This document shows positions 35,521 to 43,655 of a DNA stretch of 64,000 nucleotides, piece by piece. Within the stretch, counting starts at the first letter, position 1, and each line of letters starts with the position of its first letter. The notes below the pieces were generated by a model, which had not been told where the DNA came from, searched no databases, and was given only the letters and a program-made list of their open reading frames with translations. A program made the position numbers and the translations under genes. The DNA is from a bacterium (GTDB taxonomy: Bacteria > Myxococcota > UBA727 > JAUIJE01): contig JAUIJE010000010.1 of the NCBI GenBank assembly GCA_030431455.1, positions 1 through 64,000 on the forward strand, given 5' to 3'.

Positions 35521-35559
35521 CAAAAAACAAAGGGTCCCAGGCAAGCCCGGGACCCTTTT
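35521..35559 (-). terminator. Intrinsic terminator after the LAS-peptidase lipoprotein gene
   Basis: On the minus strand, a 10-bp stem GGGTCCC-centred (35529-35538 with 35549-35558), a 10-nt loop, then TTTGTTTTTT. It ends transcription of the gene that stops at 35597. The loop carries a possible -35 box for the next gene. Confidence 0.9.
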
Positions 35560-35596
35560 CAGGCGCGGCCCACGTGAGCGGGCTGGCGCGGACCGC

Positions 35597-37429
35597 CTAC
35601 TCGACGCTCATCGCCGCGGGATCAAAGCTCTTCTCCCGCAGCGGAATCACGAGCTGACGCGGCACGACCTCGAGGGCCACCCCGTCGACGGGGTGCCGGG
35701 CCAGGTCTTTGGCGGACAAGGCCGGCACCGCGCTGCAGTCCGCGGTCAGACACGCGGGGTACGGGCCCTCGCCCCCGAACACCCCGGGGAGCGAGAAGCC
35801 GGCGGGCTTGGGCGACCAGCTGTTCAGGCTGATGTGGAAGTGGTGGTGGTGGAACAGGTACCAACCAGAACCGCCGTCGGTGACCTCGTACGCGAGCTTG
35901 AGGTTGTTGCAGGCCGGGCCGCTGTACCACCCCGCCGAGCAAAGCTGCTGGATCGCGGAGGTGACCATCAGGCCGGCTTGGCCGTCGACCCCGATGACCC
36001 GAAGCTGGTGGGAGTCGTGCATGTGGGCCAAGAACAGCGCGGTGCGCCACACGTCGAGTTTGTCCGGCGGGTTGACGCAATGGTACTGGTCTTGACCGCC
36101 CACGACGTGGTCGCAGATCGCCCGCAGCTTGTTGTCGGGGGTGCCCACCTGGTAGTAGCCGATGTCCATGTCGTGGCCGTTGACGTGGGTGCCCGCGGGG
36201 TGCCCGGGGGAGCCCACCGACGTGCCGGGGATGTCCCCGTTGGCCTCGCTCATGTCGCCGAGACCGAGCAGGCCGCCGTTGCCGGCCCAGGCGGGGGCCT
36301 TACACGCGACCATGGCCGCGGCGTATTTGACCAACATCATCGTGTCGACGCGGGCGAAGCTCCGGTATTGGTTGTTCGAGGTCTCCCCGTTGAGCGGGTA
36401 GTCCCAATAGCCAGGACCGATGTCGGGGTCGAAGGCCACGATCTCGCCGCAGGTCCCTTCGCCACCGGTGCAGTACCAGTCGGCCACGTCGCTGCAGTCG
36501 GGGGGCGAGCCCGCGGGCACGGTGCCCACGTCGATGGTGCAGGTGCCGCCCGCGCCGCACACGAGGTCGTCGGGACACTCGGTGTCGTTCTGGCAGGTCA
36601 AGGGGCAATCGGTCCCGTCGTCGAACGTGGTGTCCACAATGTCGGTGCACGCATCGTCGCAGTAACCGTCGTTGGACCACCCGCAGGGGTCGTCGCTGCC
36701 GCAGGTGCAGGCGTTGTACTGGAACGCGCTGCAGGCCCCGTCGCACACCCCCTCGGCGGCCACACACGCGGTGCCGTCGGCGTTGGGCGAGAACCCTTCG
36801 TCACAGGCACATTGGCCCTCGCCCACCGGGTGCGAGTTGGGCGGGCACTGCCCGGTGCTGCCACAGTCCGCCTCGTCGTCGAACGGGTCGCTCACCACGT
36901 CGGCGCAGCTGGCGTCGCAGTACCCGTCGCCGGACCACCCGCAGGGATCGTCGCTGCCGCAGGTGCACGCGTTGTATTGCAGCGCATCGCACGCCCCGTC
37001 GCACATCCCGGGGTCGCCATCACCGTCGCCGTCGCCGTCGCCGCCATCGCCGTCCCCATCCCCATCACCGCCGTCGCCGTCGCCGTCCCCGTCGCCGCCG
37101 TCCCCATCACCGTCGCCGTCCCCGCCGTCGCCGTCACCATCGCCGTCGCCGTCGCCGCCGTCCCCATCACCGTCGCCGTCCCCGCCGTCGCCGTCACCAT
37201 CGCCGTCGCCGCCTTCGGCCGGCACGCACGTGTAGTTCTCGCTGTCGTCCGGGTCCTCCCAGGTGAAGCCGTCCTCGCACACGAGCTGGCCATCCCGATC
37301 CCGCGTGCAGTGGTTCTCCTCGAGGCACACCTCGTCTGCGTTGCCGTCGCTCCCGCCATCGCAGGCGCCACTGGACAACACCAAAAGCGCCCCACAGGAC
37401 ACCAACCACGTGCGAACCGCCAACTGCAT
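35597..37429 (-). CDS. LAS-type metallopeptidase lipoprotein on an Asp-Gly stalk with duplicated Cys domain
   Basis: 610 aa. Ribosome site GGAGG. Signal with lipobox LSSGAC (Cys23), a Cys-rich segment, then a long Gly-Asp stalk (~residues 73-139). Two near-identical ~47-aa Cys domains follow (143-189 and 229-275; each has ACTCGSDDPCGWS and DGYCD). A short Cys-rich linker leads to a C-terminal domain with HVNGHDMDI (H415, D420, D422; HxxGxDxD) and a histidine cluster HHHHFHIS near residue 540. This pair of motifs matches the LAS peptidases (MepA/VanX/lysostaphin group), which bind zinc and cut peptidoglycan peptides. Target unknown. The central domain GGLLGLGDMSEANGDIPG also resembles MepA-like enzymes. 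Confidence 0.82.
   Translation of the reverse strand: MQLAVRTWLVSCGALLVLSSGACDGGSDGNADEVCLEENHCTRDRDGQLVCEDGFTWEDPDDSENYTCVPAEGGDGDGDGDGGDGDGDGDGGDGDGDGDGDGGDGDGDGDGGDGDGDGDGGDGDGDGDGGDGDGDGDGDPGMCDGACDALQYNACTCGSDDPCGWSGDGYCDASCADVVSDPFDDEADCGSTGQCPPNSHPVGEGQCACDEGFSPNADGTACVAAEGVCDGACSAFQYNACTCGSDDPCGWSNDGYCDDACTDIVDTTFDDGTDCPLTCQNDTECPDDLVCGAGGTCTIDVGTVPAGSPPDCSDVADWYCTGGEGTCGEIVAFDPDIGPGYWDYPLNGETSNNQYRSFARVDTMMLVKYAAAMVACKAPAWAGNGGLLGLGDMSEANGDIPGTSVGSPGHPAGTHVNGHDMDIGYYQVGTPDNKLRAICDHVVGGQDQYHCVNPPDKLDVWRTALFLAHMHDSHQLRVIGVDGQAGLMVTSAIQQLCSAGWYSGPACNNLKLAYEVTDGGSGWYLFHHHHFHISLNSWSPKPAGFSLPGVFGGEGPYPACLTADCSAVPALSAKDLARHPVDGVALEVVPRQLVIPLREKSFDPAAMSVE
37091..37210 (-). repeat. Perfect 60-bp tandem duplication in the Asp-Gly stalk
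   Basis: Bases 37091-37150 and 37151-37210 are identical in all 60 positions. The unit encodes 20 residues of Gly-Asp stalk within the LAS-peptidase lipoprotein. Further related hexamers extend to about 37015. Perfect identity implies a recent duplication or ongoing copy-number change. Confidence 0.95.
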
Positions 37430-37648
37430 GAATGCCTCCAACCTGTACGGTGATGTAGGCAACGGTACCACGGTGTAACCGCACTCTCCAAGGCTGGGCC
37501 GCAGCGCGACGCGTCAGGACCGGTCGGATCTCCTCCGGCACGCCCGCCGCGCGGTGCCGCGCATTTCCGCACCAAAATCAGGCCCGGGCCGCTAGCCGGA
37601 TTTCGTGGCCGCCGGCCCACCGCGCTACACCCCGGCCAGGAGGTGACG

Positions 37649-38575
37649 ATGGCGCGCGACAGCACCCTCGCGATCGAGACCCGCGGCCTGAGCAAACGCT
37701 ACCGCGGACAAGGCGACGGGCCCCCCGCCCTCGACGCGCTCGACCTGGCCGTGCCCCGGGGCTGCGTCGTGGGGTTTCTCGGTCCCAACGGCGCGGGCAA
37801 GACGACCACCATCCGGTTGTTGCTCGACCTGCTGCGGCCGACGTCGGGCGCTTGCACCGTGCTCGGCACCGACGTGGCCCGCGCCCCGGCCCGGTGGCGG
37901 CAAAAGCTTGGGTACTTGGCGGGCGACTTTGCCGTGCCCGACCGGCTGCCCGTCGACGAGCTGTTGCGTTTTTTGGCCGACCTGCGCGGCGGGGTCGATC
38001 GCGCCCGCCTCGACGAGCTGTGCGAACGCCTGGGCGTGCACCGCAGCAAAACGGTGCACGCCCTGTCCAAGGGCAACAAACAGAAGGTGGGCTTGGTGCA
38101 GGCGTTCATGCACGAGCCCGAGCTGCTCATCCTCGACGAGCCCACGTCCGGGCTGGATCCGTTGCTGCAACATACGTTTCTCGATTTGGTCCGCGAGGCC
38201 AAGGCGCGGGGCCAGACGGTGTTCATGTCGTCGCACGTGCTGAGCGAGGTGCAGTCGGTGGCCGACCGCATCGCCATCGTGCGCCAGGGGCGTTTGGTCG
38301 AATACACCGACGTGGACAAGCTCGAGATCCTGCACACCCACAAGGTCTCGATCACCTTCGGCGCCCCCGTGCCCGACCACGCGTTCGCGGCGATCGAGGG
38401 CTTCGCGGTGTCCCGGCACACCCCCACGTCGGTGGAGGGCCTGCTCACCGGGCCCGCCGACGCCCTGATCAAAGCCGCGGCCGAGCATGAGGTGGTGCAG
38501 TTCCGCTCGCGCGAGCCTGACCTTGAAGAGGTCTTTCTCCGCCACTACAGCGACGTCGACCAGGAGGGGGCATGA
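37649..38575 (+). CDS. ABC transporter ATP-binding protein (ABC-2 type)
   Basis: 308 aa with a near-perfect Shine-Dalgarno AGGAGGTGA. Energises the membrane partner that follows. Visible: Walker A GPNGAGKTT near residue 50, Q-loop region KLGYLAGDF, signature LSKGNKQKVGL (a variant of LSGGQ), Walker B LLILDEPTSGLDP, and SSHVLSEV. The C-terminal ~80 residues form the extension typical of ABC-2 exporters. Its stop overlaps the permease start (ATGA). Substrate unknown; related pairs export drugs or lipids or supply gliding functions. Confidence 0.93.
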   Translation: MARDSTLAIETRGLSKRYRGQGDGPPALDALDLAVPRGCVVGFLGPNGAGKTTTIRLLLDLLRPTSGACTVLGTDVARAPARWRQKLGYLAGDFAVPDRLPVDELLRFLADLRGGVDRARLDELCERLGVHRSKTVHALSKGNKQKVGLVQAFMHEPELLILDEPTSGLDPLLQHTFLDLVREAKARGQTVFMSSHVLSEVQSVADRIAIVRQGRLVEYTDVDKLEILHTHKVSITFGAPVPDHAFAAIEGFAVSRHTPTSVEGLLTGPADALIKAAAEHEVVQFRSREPDLEEVFLRHYSDVDQEGA

Positions 38576-39366
38576 GCCGCTATCCTCTGTTGTTCCAGAC
38601 CGTGCGCGAGAACCGTCGTGGCTTTGTCGCCTGGGGCGCGATCCTCGCCGCCATCGCCGCCCTCTACACCGCGTTTTTCCGGCAGTACGCCGACAACCCC
38701 GACCTCGCCGCGTCCCTCACCCAGCTCCCGGAGTGGATGCAAAAGACCTTCAGCTTCCAGGACATGAGCGGCGCGGGCTGGCTCACCAGCACCACCTACG
38801 GGCTGGTGGTGCCCATCGCCACCGTGATCATGGCGGTCACGTTCGTGGGCCGGGTGCTGCCGGGGGACGAGGAGGCGGGCATCGTCGACCTCTACCTTGC
38901 CTATCCATTGAGCCGAACCCGGCTGGTGCTCGAGCGGTTTGGCGCGTTTGTGCTCCTCGCCTGCTTTACCAGTACCATTGTGGCGCTGGTGGTGGCGGGG
39001 TTCAACGTGGGCTTTGACATGGGGGTCGCCCCCGCGCACATCGCGGGCATGACGGTTGTGCTCGTGCTGCTGGCCACCGTGTACGGGGCGCTGACGTTGT
39101 TGGTGGGCTGTCTCACCGGCCGCCGGGGGCTGACCTCGGCGGTGGCGGGGGCGGCGGGGGCCGCGGGCTATATGTTCGATGCCTTGGGCAAACAGTTCGA
39201 CGAGGCGTCGTTCCTTCGCACGATTTCACCCTTCTACCACTACATCGGTCCGCGCCCCCTCCACGAGGGCTTGGACCCGGGCCACACGGTGGTGCTGGCG
39301 GGCACCTCGGCCGTGCTCGTGCTGCTCGGCCTGTGGGCGTTCAACCGGCGCGACATCCAGCCCTAG
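38572..39366 (+). CDS. ABC-2 transporter permease
   Basis: 264 aa, translationally coupled to the ATPase gene by ATGA. About six membrane helices (GFVAWGAILAAIAALYTAFF, GLVVPIATVIMAVTFVGRVL, FGAFVLLACFTSTIVALVVA, MTVVLVLLATVYGALTLLVG, AVAGAAGAAGYMFDALG, VVLAGTSAVLVLLGLWAFNR). The loop DEEAGIVDLYLAYPLSRTRL is typical of ABC-2 permeases (E-x-G-T-x-x-x-L...S), here IVDLYLAYPLSR. Forms a two-gene exporter with the ATPase. Confidence 0.9.
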   Translation: MSRYPLLFQTVRENRRGFVAWGAILAAIAALYTAFFRQYADNPDLAASLTQLPEWMQKTFSFQDMSGAGWLTSTTYGLVVPIATVIMAVTFVGRVLPGDEEAGIVDLYLAYPLSRTRLVLERFGAFVLLACFTSTIVALVVAGFNVGFDMGVAPAHIAGMTVVLVLLATVYGALTLLVGCLTGRRGLTSAVAGAAGAAGYMFDALGKQFDEASFLRTISPFYHYIGPRPLHEGLDPGHTVVLAGTSAVLVLLGLWAFNRRDIQP

Positions 39367-39400
39367 CCGGGGGGCGCGCCGCCCCCTCTCCGCCCCGCGG

Positions 39401-41026
39401 CTACAGCGCATCGGCGTCGGGGGTGAGCAGGCCGTCGACGATGGCGTCGATCGCGGGCTTGGCCGTGGCCGTGCCCGAGGGCTGGAGGGCAAAGAACGAA
39501 AACGGCCCCCACGCCACCACCAGCTCGGGCGCGAACGGCCGCACCCCGTGTACGCCCGCGGTCACCCCCCAGGACACAAAGTCGCGCAACAGTTCGTACT
39601 GGCCGATCTCGTTCAGGGGATAGCCGGTGACCACGTTGTTCCACGTCGCGTACGGGCCGGCCTGGTCCGGTGGCCCCGACGGATAGCCCCACTCGGCCAC
39701 GAAGGTGGGTTTGCCGAAGGTGGCGTGCAGCTGGGTCAAGGCCGCCTGGACGTTGGCCAGCTTGCCGTCGGGGTCGGTGCCCGCGCTCGGGTAGTACGAG
39801 ATGCCGTACTCGTCGACGACAAAGCCCGCGGCTTCCAGTGTCGAATAGAACGCACCGGTGAACGCGGGGGTGATGAACGCCCCGCTCAGGTGGGTGCTCA
39901 CCGGCGCGTTGGCATCACCCACCCCCAGGCGGATGCCCTCGGCCATGGCCTGCATGAGTTCGCCTTGGTGGGGCCACAGATTGGTGGATAGCCAGGCGAT
40001 GCGGTCCACCTCGGGCATGGCCGCGAGCCCGATCCACGTCATTTGGCCGATGGCGGGGTTGACCGCGTCGGGGGGCTGGTACCAGCTGTCGTTCCCCTCT
40101 TCCCCGTCGCAGGGGTTTTCGTTGGTGCCCGCCACCAGGTCGATGGGGGGCACGGACAGCCCCGCGATGCCGAAGTCCACTTCATTGCCGATGTCCCACA
40201 TGCGCACGTCGACGCCGGTGCTCGCGAACGCGGCGGAGATGAGGAAGGCATAGCCGCGGGCGGCGTCTTTCATCTGCTCCAATGTCAGTGTGTGCCATGG
40301 GCCGGGCGTGGTCAGCTCGGGGTAGTCCGAAAAATCCGGCGGGGTTTGGCAGGTGATTTCGCCGTAGGTGCGGAACAGGCCAAGCTCGATGTTCACCGGC
40401 AGGCCCATCGCCCCCGCGAGCTGCGCGTTCGCGATGCCGGTCTCCAGGCTGCGATCCACCCCCGCCCCCGGCGCGTCCTTGGTGGTCGAGACCCGGATGA
40501 AGATCTCATTGCCCCCGTGCCGTTCGAATAGGTCACTCAGACCCGCCGCATCGGTGGCGTCCGGCCCCTGGCCATCGCTGAATGTAAATGCATTGAGCAT
40601 CGCCGGCGCCCACGGGCTGATGCTCAACGACGTCCGGTAGGGGGCCAGGCACACGGCACCGTCGCAGGTCCCGGTCAGACAATCGGCCCCGCCGCCACAC
40701 ATCTGCCCCTCGTCGCAGGGCGGGCACGAGCCGCCGCAGTTCAGGTCGGTTTCGTTGCCGTCGATCGCGCCGTTGGCGCACGTGTCGCCTGAAGAGGCGG
40801 CGTCGACCGCGCCGCCGTCCGCCGGTTCTGAACCGCCGCCGTCAGGCGGCCCGTCGCCGTCTCCATCTCCATCTCCATCTCCATCTCCATCTCCATCTCC
40901 ATCTCCATCTCCATCGCCTGAAGAAGCGCCGTCGGTCACGCCACCGTCCACGGGTTCCGTGCCGCCGGGACACCCGGTGACCCCCAGCGACAAGCCCACC
41001 CACAACCACACAATCTCACGCGTCAT
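39401..41026 (-). CDS. GH53-like glycoside hydrolase lipoprotein on an Asp-Gly stalk
   Basis: 541 aa. Ribosome site GGAGG. Signal ending in lipobox GVTGC, then a stalk SSGDGDGDGDGDGDG, then a Cys-rich unit (CANGAIDGNETDLNCGGSCP). The C-terminal ~390 residues look like a clan-A (beta/alpha)8 hydrolase near family 53: IFIRVSTTKDAPG, DVRMWDIGNEVDFG with the putative acid/base Glu, and TFVAEWGYPSG with the putative nucleophile Glu. Family 53 enzymes are endo-beta-1,4-galactanases. Substrate is not proven. It pairs in style with the GH1 lipoprotein at 4.9 kb. Confidence 0.8.
   Translation of the reverse strand: MTREIVWLWVGLSLGVTGCPGGTEPVDGGVTDGASSGDGDGDGDGDGDGDGDGDGDGDGPPDGGGSEPADGGAVDAASSGDTCANGAIDGNETDLNCGGSCPPCDEGQMCGGGADCLTGTCDGAVCLAPYRTSLSISPWAPAMLNAFTFSDGQGPDATDAAGLSDLFERHGGNEIFIRVSTTKDAPGAGVDRSLETGIANAQLAGAMGLPVNIELGLFRTYGEITCQTPPDFSDYPELTTPGPWHTLTLEQMKDAARGYAFLISAAFASTGVDVRMWDIGNEVDFGIAGLSVPPIDLVAGTNENPCDGEEGNDSWYQPPDAVNPAIGQMTWIGLAAMPEVDRIAWLSTNLWPHQGELMQAMAEGIRLGVGDANAPVSTHLSGAFITPAFTGAFYSTLEAAGFVVDEYGISYYPSAGTDPDGKLANVQAALTQLHATFGKPTFVAEWGYPSGPPDQAGPYATWNNVVTGYPLNEIGQYELLRDFVSWGVTAGVHGVRPFAPELVVAWGPFSFFALQPSGTATAKPAIDAIVDGLLTPDADAL
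40861..40914 (-). repeat. Perfect hexamer array (CTCCAT)9 in the Asp-Gly stalk
   Basis: Nine uninterrupted CTCCAT units on the plus strand (GGAGAT-type, Gly-Asp, codons on the minus strand). These A-ending and T-ending codons are rare in this GC-rich region, and the perfect uniformity suggests recent slippage expansion. Confidence 0.95.
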
Positions 41027-41137
41027 GAATTCAACCTCCGCGCTATGGGCCCACCGCGGGTCGCGGGCGGAAAAGGATCCGCCCTGAAACAACCTAAAAC
41101 ATCGGGGTCGCGTCCTGACGAAAGGCCGCGGCCGGCC

Positions 41138-41575
41138 CTACGCGGCGGGGCGGGAGTCGATGGCGCTGTTCACCCGGTGCACCAAGCGGTGCAAGGTGCG
41201 CTCGACATCGTGGGCGTCGTTCACGTCGAGGTCCAACCACTGCCACGCCTTGGGCAACGCCGACCAGGCGAAGGCGGCGATGTTCATGCCAAACCACGAG
41301 CCCGCGGTCACAAAGCCGCGCACCAGCCGGCTGTCGGTGATGGTCGCGAAGGGAATGCCGCGCTCCTCGAACACCGCGCGCGGGCTGTTGCGCTGCACGC
41401 TGGACAACAAAAAGTCCGGTCCCGTGCCCCCGACGTACCGATCAAACGACTGGGTCTGCAGGTCGTGCAACCAGCGCTTGAAGTCCTCGTCGCCGAACGC
41501 TCCGCCGTCCCCGTAAAAGACGAAGGTCGTGCCCACGATGGTCCACCGGGTTTGTGCGATCCGGGCAGCCGCCAT
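41138..41575 (-). CDS. Small cytoplasmic protein, unknown
   Basis: 145 aa from ATG 41575 with AGGAGGTG upstream. A single compact domain: TRWTIVGTTFVFYGDGGAFG, DFKRWLHDLQTQSFDRYVGG, RGIPFATITDSRLVRGFVTA, then a helical end WSALPKAWQWLDLDVNDAHD. No signal peptide or membrane segment. The strand-helix pattern is faintly like STAS or regulatory domains, but I do not recognise a family. Confidence 0.7.
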   Translation of the reverse strand: MAAARIAQTRWTIVGTTFVFYGDGGAFGDEDFKRWLHDLQTQSFDRYVGGTGPDFLLSSVQRNSPRAVFEERGIPFATITDSRLVRGFVTAGSWFGMNIAAFAWSALPKAWQWLDLDVNDAHDVERTLHRLVHRVNSAIDSRPAA

Positions 41576-41713
41576 GCGCCACCTCCTGCCCACAGGGTAG
41601 GAGACGGCCCGGACCAGATACATTGCCGCCCCCGACTGCCTCAGAGCGGCACATCCCACAACCACCCCTGCGGGACCGCATGGTCGTCGACCGCGCCGGG
41701 GATGGAACGCGGG

Positions 41714-42721
41714 TCAGCCGCGGGGATCAAACTTTGTCTTGTCGCGCAGCTGCTCCCACAACGCGGTCACGTCGTCGTCGGGGTTGTCCGGCACCACGAT
41801 CTGGAGGACGACGTGGAGATCCCCCGATTCGTTCTTGGTCTTGGGCAGGCCTTTGCCCCGAAGCCGCAGCGTCTTGCCCGACTGCGACCCGGCGGGGATG
41901 GTGAGCTTCACCTCGCCATCGAGGGTCGGGCACGTCACCTTGGCCCCGAGCACGGCCTCCCACGGCGCGATGGGCAAGGTGGTGCGCAGATCGTGGCCAT
42001 CGAGCTGGAAGTCCGGGTGATCGGCCACGGTCACGCGCAGCAACACATCGCCGCGCTTGCCGCCGCCCATGCCGTGGCCGCCTTGGCCCTTGAGCCGAAT
42101 CCGCTTCCCGGTGGTGGTGCCAGGCGGAATCTTCACGTCATATGTCTTGGTCTCGGTCCGGCGGCCCCCATCGGGTCCGCGGCCGGTGGACTGCAGCGTG
42201 ATTTGCCGGGTCGCGCCTTTGTAGGCGTCGTACAGGCTGATCGTGATGTCCGCTTCGGTGTTCTGCCCGTCGCGGCCCTTGGGCTGGCCCTGGGGCCCAA
42301 AGGGATTCTCGCCAAAGGGAAAGCCCTGCGAGCTCCCGGGCTGCCCCCCGAAGAGCATCTCAAAAAAGTCCGAAAAGCCGCCGCCGGACACGGGGCCCTG
42401 CCGGCCCGGGCCGCGGCCCCCAAACGCGCTGTCAAAATCGAAATGTACGTTCTGCCAGGCGCCGCCCCCCGCCCCGGCCCCCGGGCGGAAGTCCTGGCCG
42501 TGGGAAAAGCCCGAGCCCAACGCGTCGTAGCGCTTGCGCTTCTCCTCATCGCCGAGCACCTGGTAGGCCTCATTGATCTCTTTGAACTTGTCTTCGGCCT
42601 TCGGATCTTTGTTGTGGTCTGGGTGAAATTTTTTCGAAAGCCGGCGGTAAGACTTCTTCACCTCCGCCGCGGATGCGGTCCGATCGACTTCCAACGTCTT
42701 GTAGTAGTCGTGGTACTGCAT
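41714..42721 (-). CDS. DnaJ/CbpA-type co-chaperone
   Basis: 335 aa. J domain at residues 1-70 with HPD at 33-35, stimulating DnaK ATPase. A Gly/Phe-rich region follows ([20 protein letters not shown]). There is no zinc finger (no CxxCxGxG repeats), so it is a class-B (CbpA-like) member. Two C-terminal beta domains end with [20 protein letters not shown] and [17 protein letters not shown]. The gene is divergent from the four-gene paralog cluster with 319 bp between. Confidence 0.92.
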   Translation of the reverse strand: MQYHDYYKTLEVDRTASAAEVKKSYRRLSKKFHPDHNKDPKAEDKFKEINEAYQVLGDEEKRKRYDALGSGFSHGQDFRPGAGAGGGAWQNVHFDFDSAFGGRGPGRQGPVSGGGFSDFFEMLFGGQPGSSQGFPFGENPFGPQGQPKGRDGQNTEADITISLYDAYKGATRQITLQSTGRGPDGGRRTETKTYDVKIPPGTTTGKRIRLKGQGGHGMGGGKRGDVLLRVTVADHPDFQLDGHDLRTTLPIAPWEAVLGAKVTCPTLDGEVKLTIPAGSQSGKTLRLRGKGLPKTKNESGDLHVVLQIVVPDNPDDDVTALWEQLRDKTKFDPRG

Positions 42722-43040
42722 CCTCTCAGGTCCTCTCCCCAGCTTCAGCGATCCTTGAAACGCTCGTAAATTCGACGTCGTAGAGCCGCTTCAACGAACG
42801 CAAAATAACCCCGCTGTGATGGCCGTCAACCTGACGGTGTGCGGTTCGAGCGGGGTGGTTGGAGGGCGTCAAATGGCCAAAAAACCATCATCTTCGTCGT
42901 TTGTTGCCCAAAAATCACCCGGTCCGGGCTGCAAAAGACGCTTTCCGCGTTGACAAACATGGTCCTTTTGGACGAGGTTTGCGCCGCTTCACGCAAGGGA
43001 AGACCCCGAACCACCTTTTCTCTAAACAGGAGACTCAAAC
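42722..43040. other. 319-bp divergent intergenic region
   Basis: Lies between dnaJ-like (minus) and the first gene of the small paralog cluster (plus), and is more A+T-rich than the window. Plus-strand items: TTGACA at 42950-42955 without a good -10 at the right spacing, a small GTCC-TTTT-GGAC hairpin near 42963, and the ribosome site CAGGAG before the ATG at 43041. Minus-strand: TTGAAG with a 17-bp spacer to an ATTTAC box upstream of the dnaJ-like gene, weak. No convincing gene or RNA. Confidence 0.5.
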
Positions 43041-43556
43041 ATGATCACTGCGATCGCTCTCGGGACGATGCTCTCGGTCAGCGCTTCCACCAGCGCCGAT
43101 GCCCAGACCATCACTGTGAACTCCGCCCCCACCAAGGCCCCCGTCGTGACCCAAGTTGCTGACGAGGAGCTGGGCTTCATCGACATCTGGTTCCCGTTCA
43201 TGCCGGACCCGCTGCTCGACCAAACCCCGCTCGAGCCCGAAGTCCAAGAAAACTTCTGGCTGCTCGCCATCGTGTCCGGCTTCGGCCCCTTCGGTACCTT
43301 CTGGGCCCCGATGGTCTTCCTCGACGGCGTTGAGCTGCACGAAGACTTCACCATCGAAGCTCTGATCGGCTGGGCGATTCACGTGCCGTTCTACTACTTC
43401 TTTGGTCTCGGGATTTACCTGAACATCATTCACGGCATCAACACCATCGACCGCAACATCAAAAAAGCCCGTGGCAAGCCGCCGGCGAAGTGGTCGCAAA
43501 ACAACATCGACGCGCTCCCCGGCATGGAAAAAGCCGTGGCCACCGCTGCTTACTGA
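43041..43556 (+). CDS. Small exported membrane protein, paralog cluster member 1
   Basis: 171 aa, ribosome site CAGGAG. A likely signal/N-terminal segment MITAIALGTMLSVSASTSADA, then the shared core: DEELGFIDIWFPFMPD, then hydrophobic FWLLAIVSGFGPFGTFWAPM (helix 1), TIEALIGWAIHVPFYYFFGL (helix 2) ending in YLNIIHGINTIDRN. A basic linker (NIKKARGKPPAKW) leads to the tail DALPGMEKAVATAAY. No family recognised. It is the first of four tandem paralogs and has its own terminator (43576). The conserved TEA/IEA-LI-W-IH box and AAY end are shared with members 3 and 4. Confidence 0.75.
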   Translation: MITAIALGTMLSVSASTSADAQTITVNSAPTKAPVVTQVADEELGFIDIWFPFMPDPLLDQTPLEPEVQENFWLLAIVSGFGPFGTFWAPMVFLDGVELHEDFTIEALIGWAIHVPFYYFFGLGIYLNIIHGINTIDRNIKKARGKPPAKWSQNNIDALPGMEKAVATAAY

Positions 43557-43575
43557 GCTCGGTTGCGTTGATTCG

Positions 43576-43603
43576 AAAAAGCCGCCCACCCGGGCGGCTT
43601 TTT
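43576..43603 (+). terminator. Intrinsic terminator after paralog 1
   Basis: Stem AAAAAGCCGCCC (43576-43587) with GGGCGGCTTTTT (43592-43603), loop ACCC, followed by CTTTT. Strong rho-independent terminator 20 bp after the stop. Confidence 0.95.
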
Positions 43604-43620
43604 CTTTTGTGGCGTCGTCC

Positions 43621-43649
43621 TTGAGCGCCCGCCGCGGGCGGCTTATACC
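43621..43649 (+). promoter_or_regulatory. Probable promoter of paralog 2 (leaderless)
   Basis: TTGAGC (43621-43626), a 17-bp spacer, TATACC (43644-43649), then GTG start 6 nt later at 43656. No Shine-Dalgarno sequence. Confidence 0.5.
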
Positions 43650-43655
43650 CGGCGC

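Noticed and set aside
37015-37212. Possible CRISPR or satellite because of the regular repeats
   Set aside because: The repeats are short in-frame Gly-Asp codon arrays without spacers or cas genes.
35312-37453. Plus-strand open frame of 713 codons opposite the LAS-peptidase lipoprotein
   Set aside because: It is Val/Gly/Ala/His-rich with no motif, while the minus strand has a lipobox, repeats and a zinc site.
42950-42978. TTGACA as promoter of paralog 1
   Set aside because: No acceptable -10 box lies 16-18 bp downstream, so I list it only as a note in the intergenic entry.
42839-43162. Short plus-strand frame starting in the divergent region before paralog 1
   Set aside because: It overlaps the better-supported paralog gene in another frame and has no ribosome site or motif.
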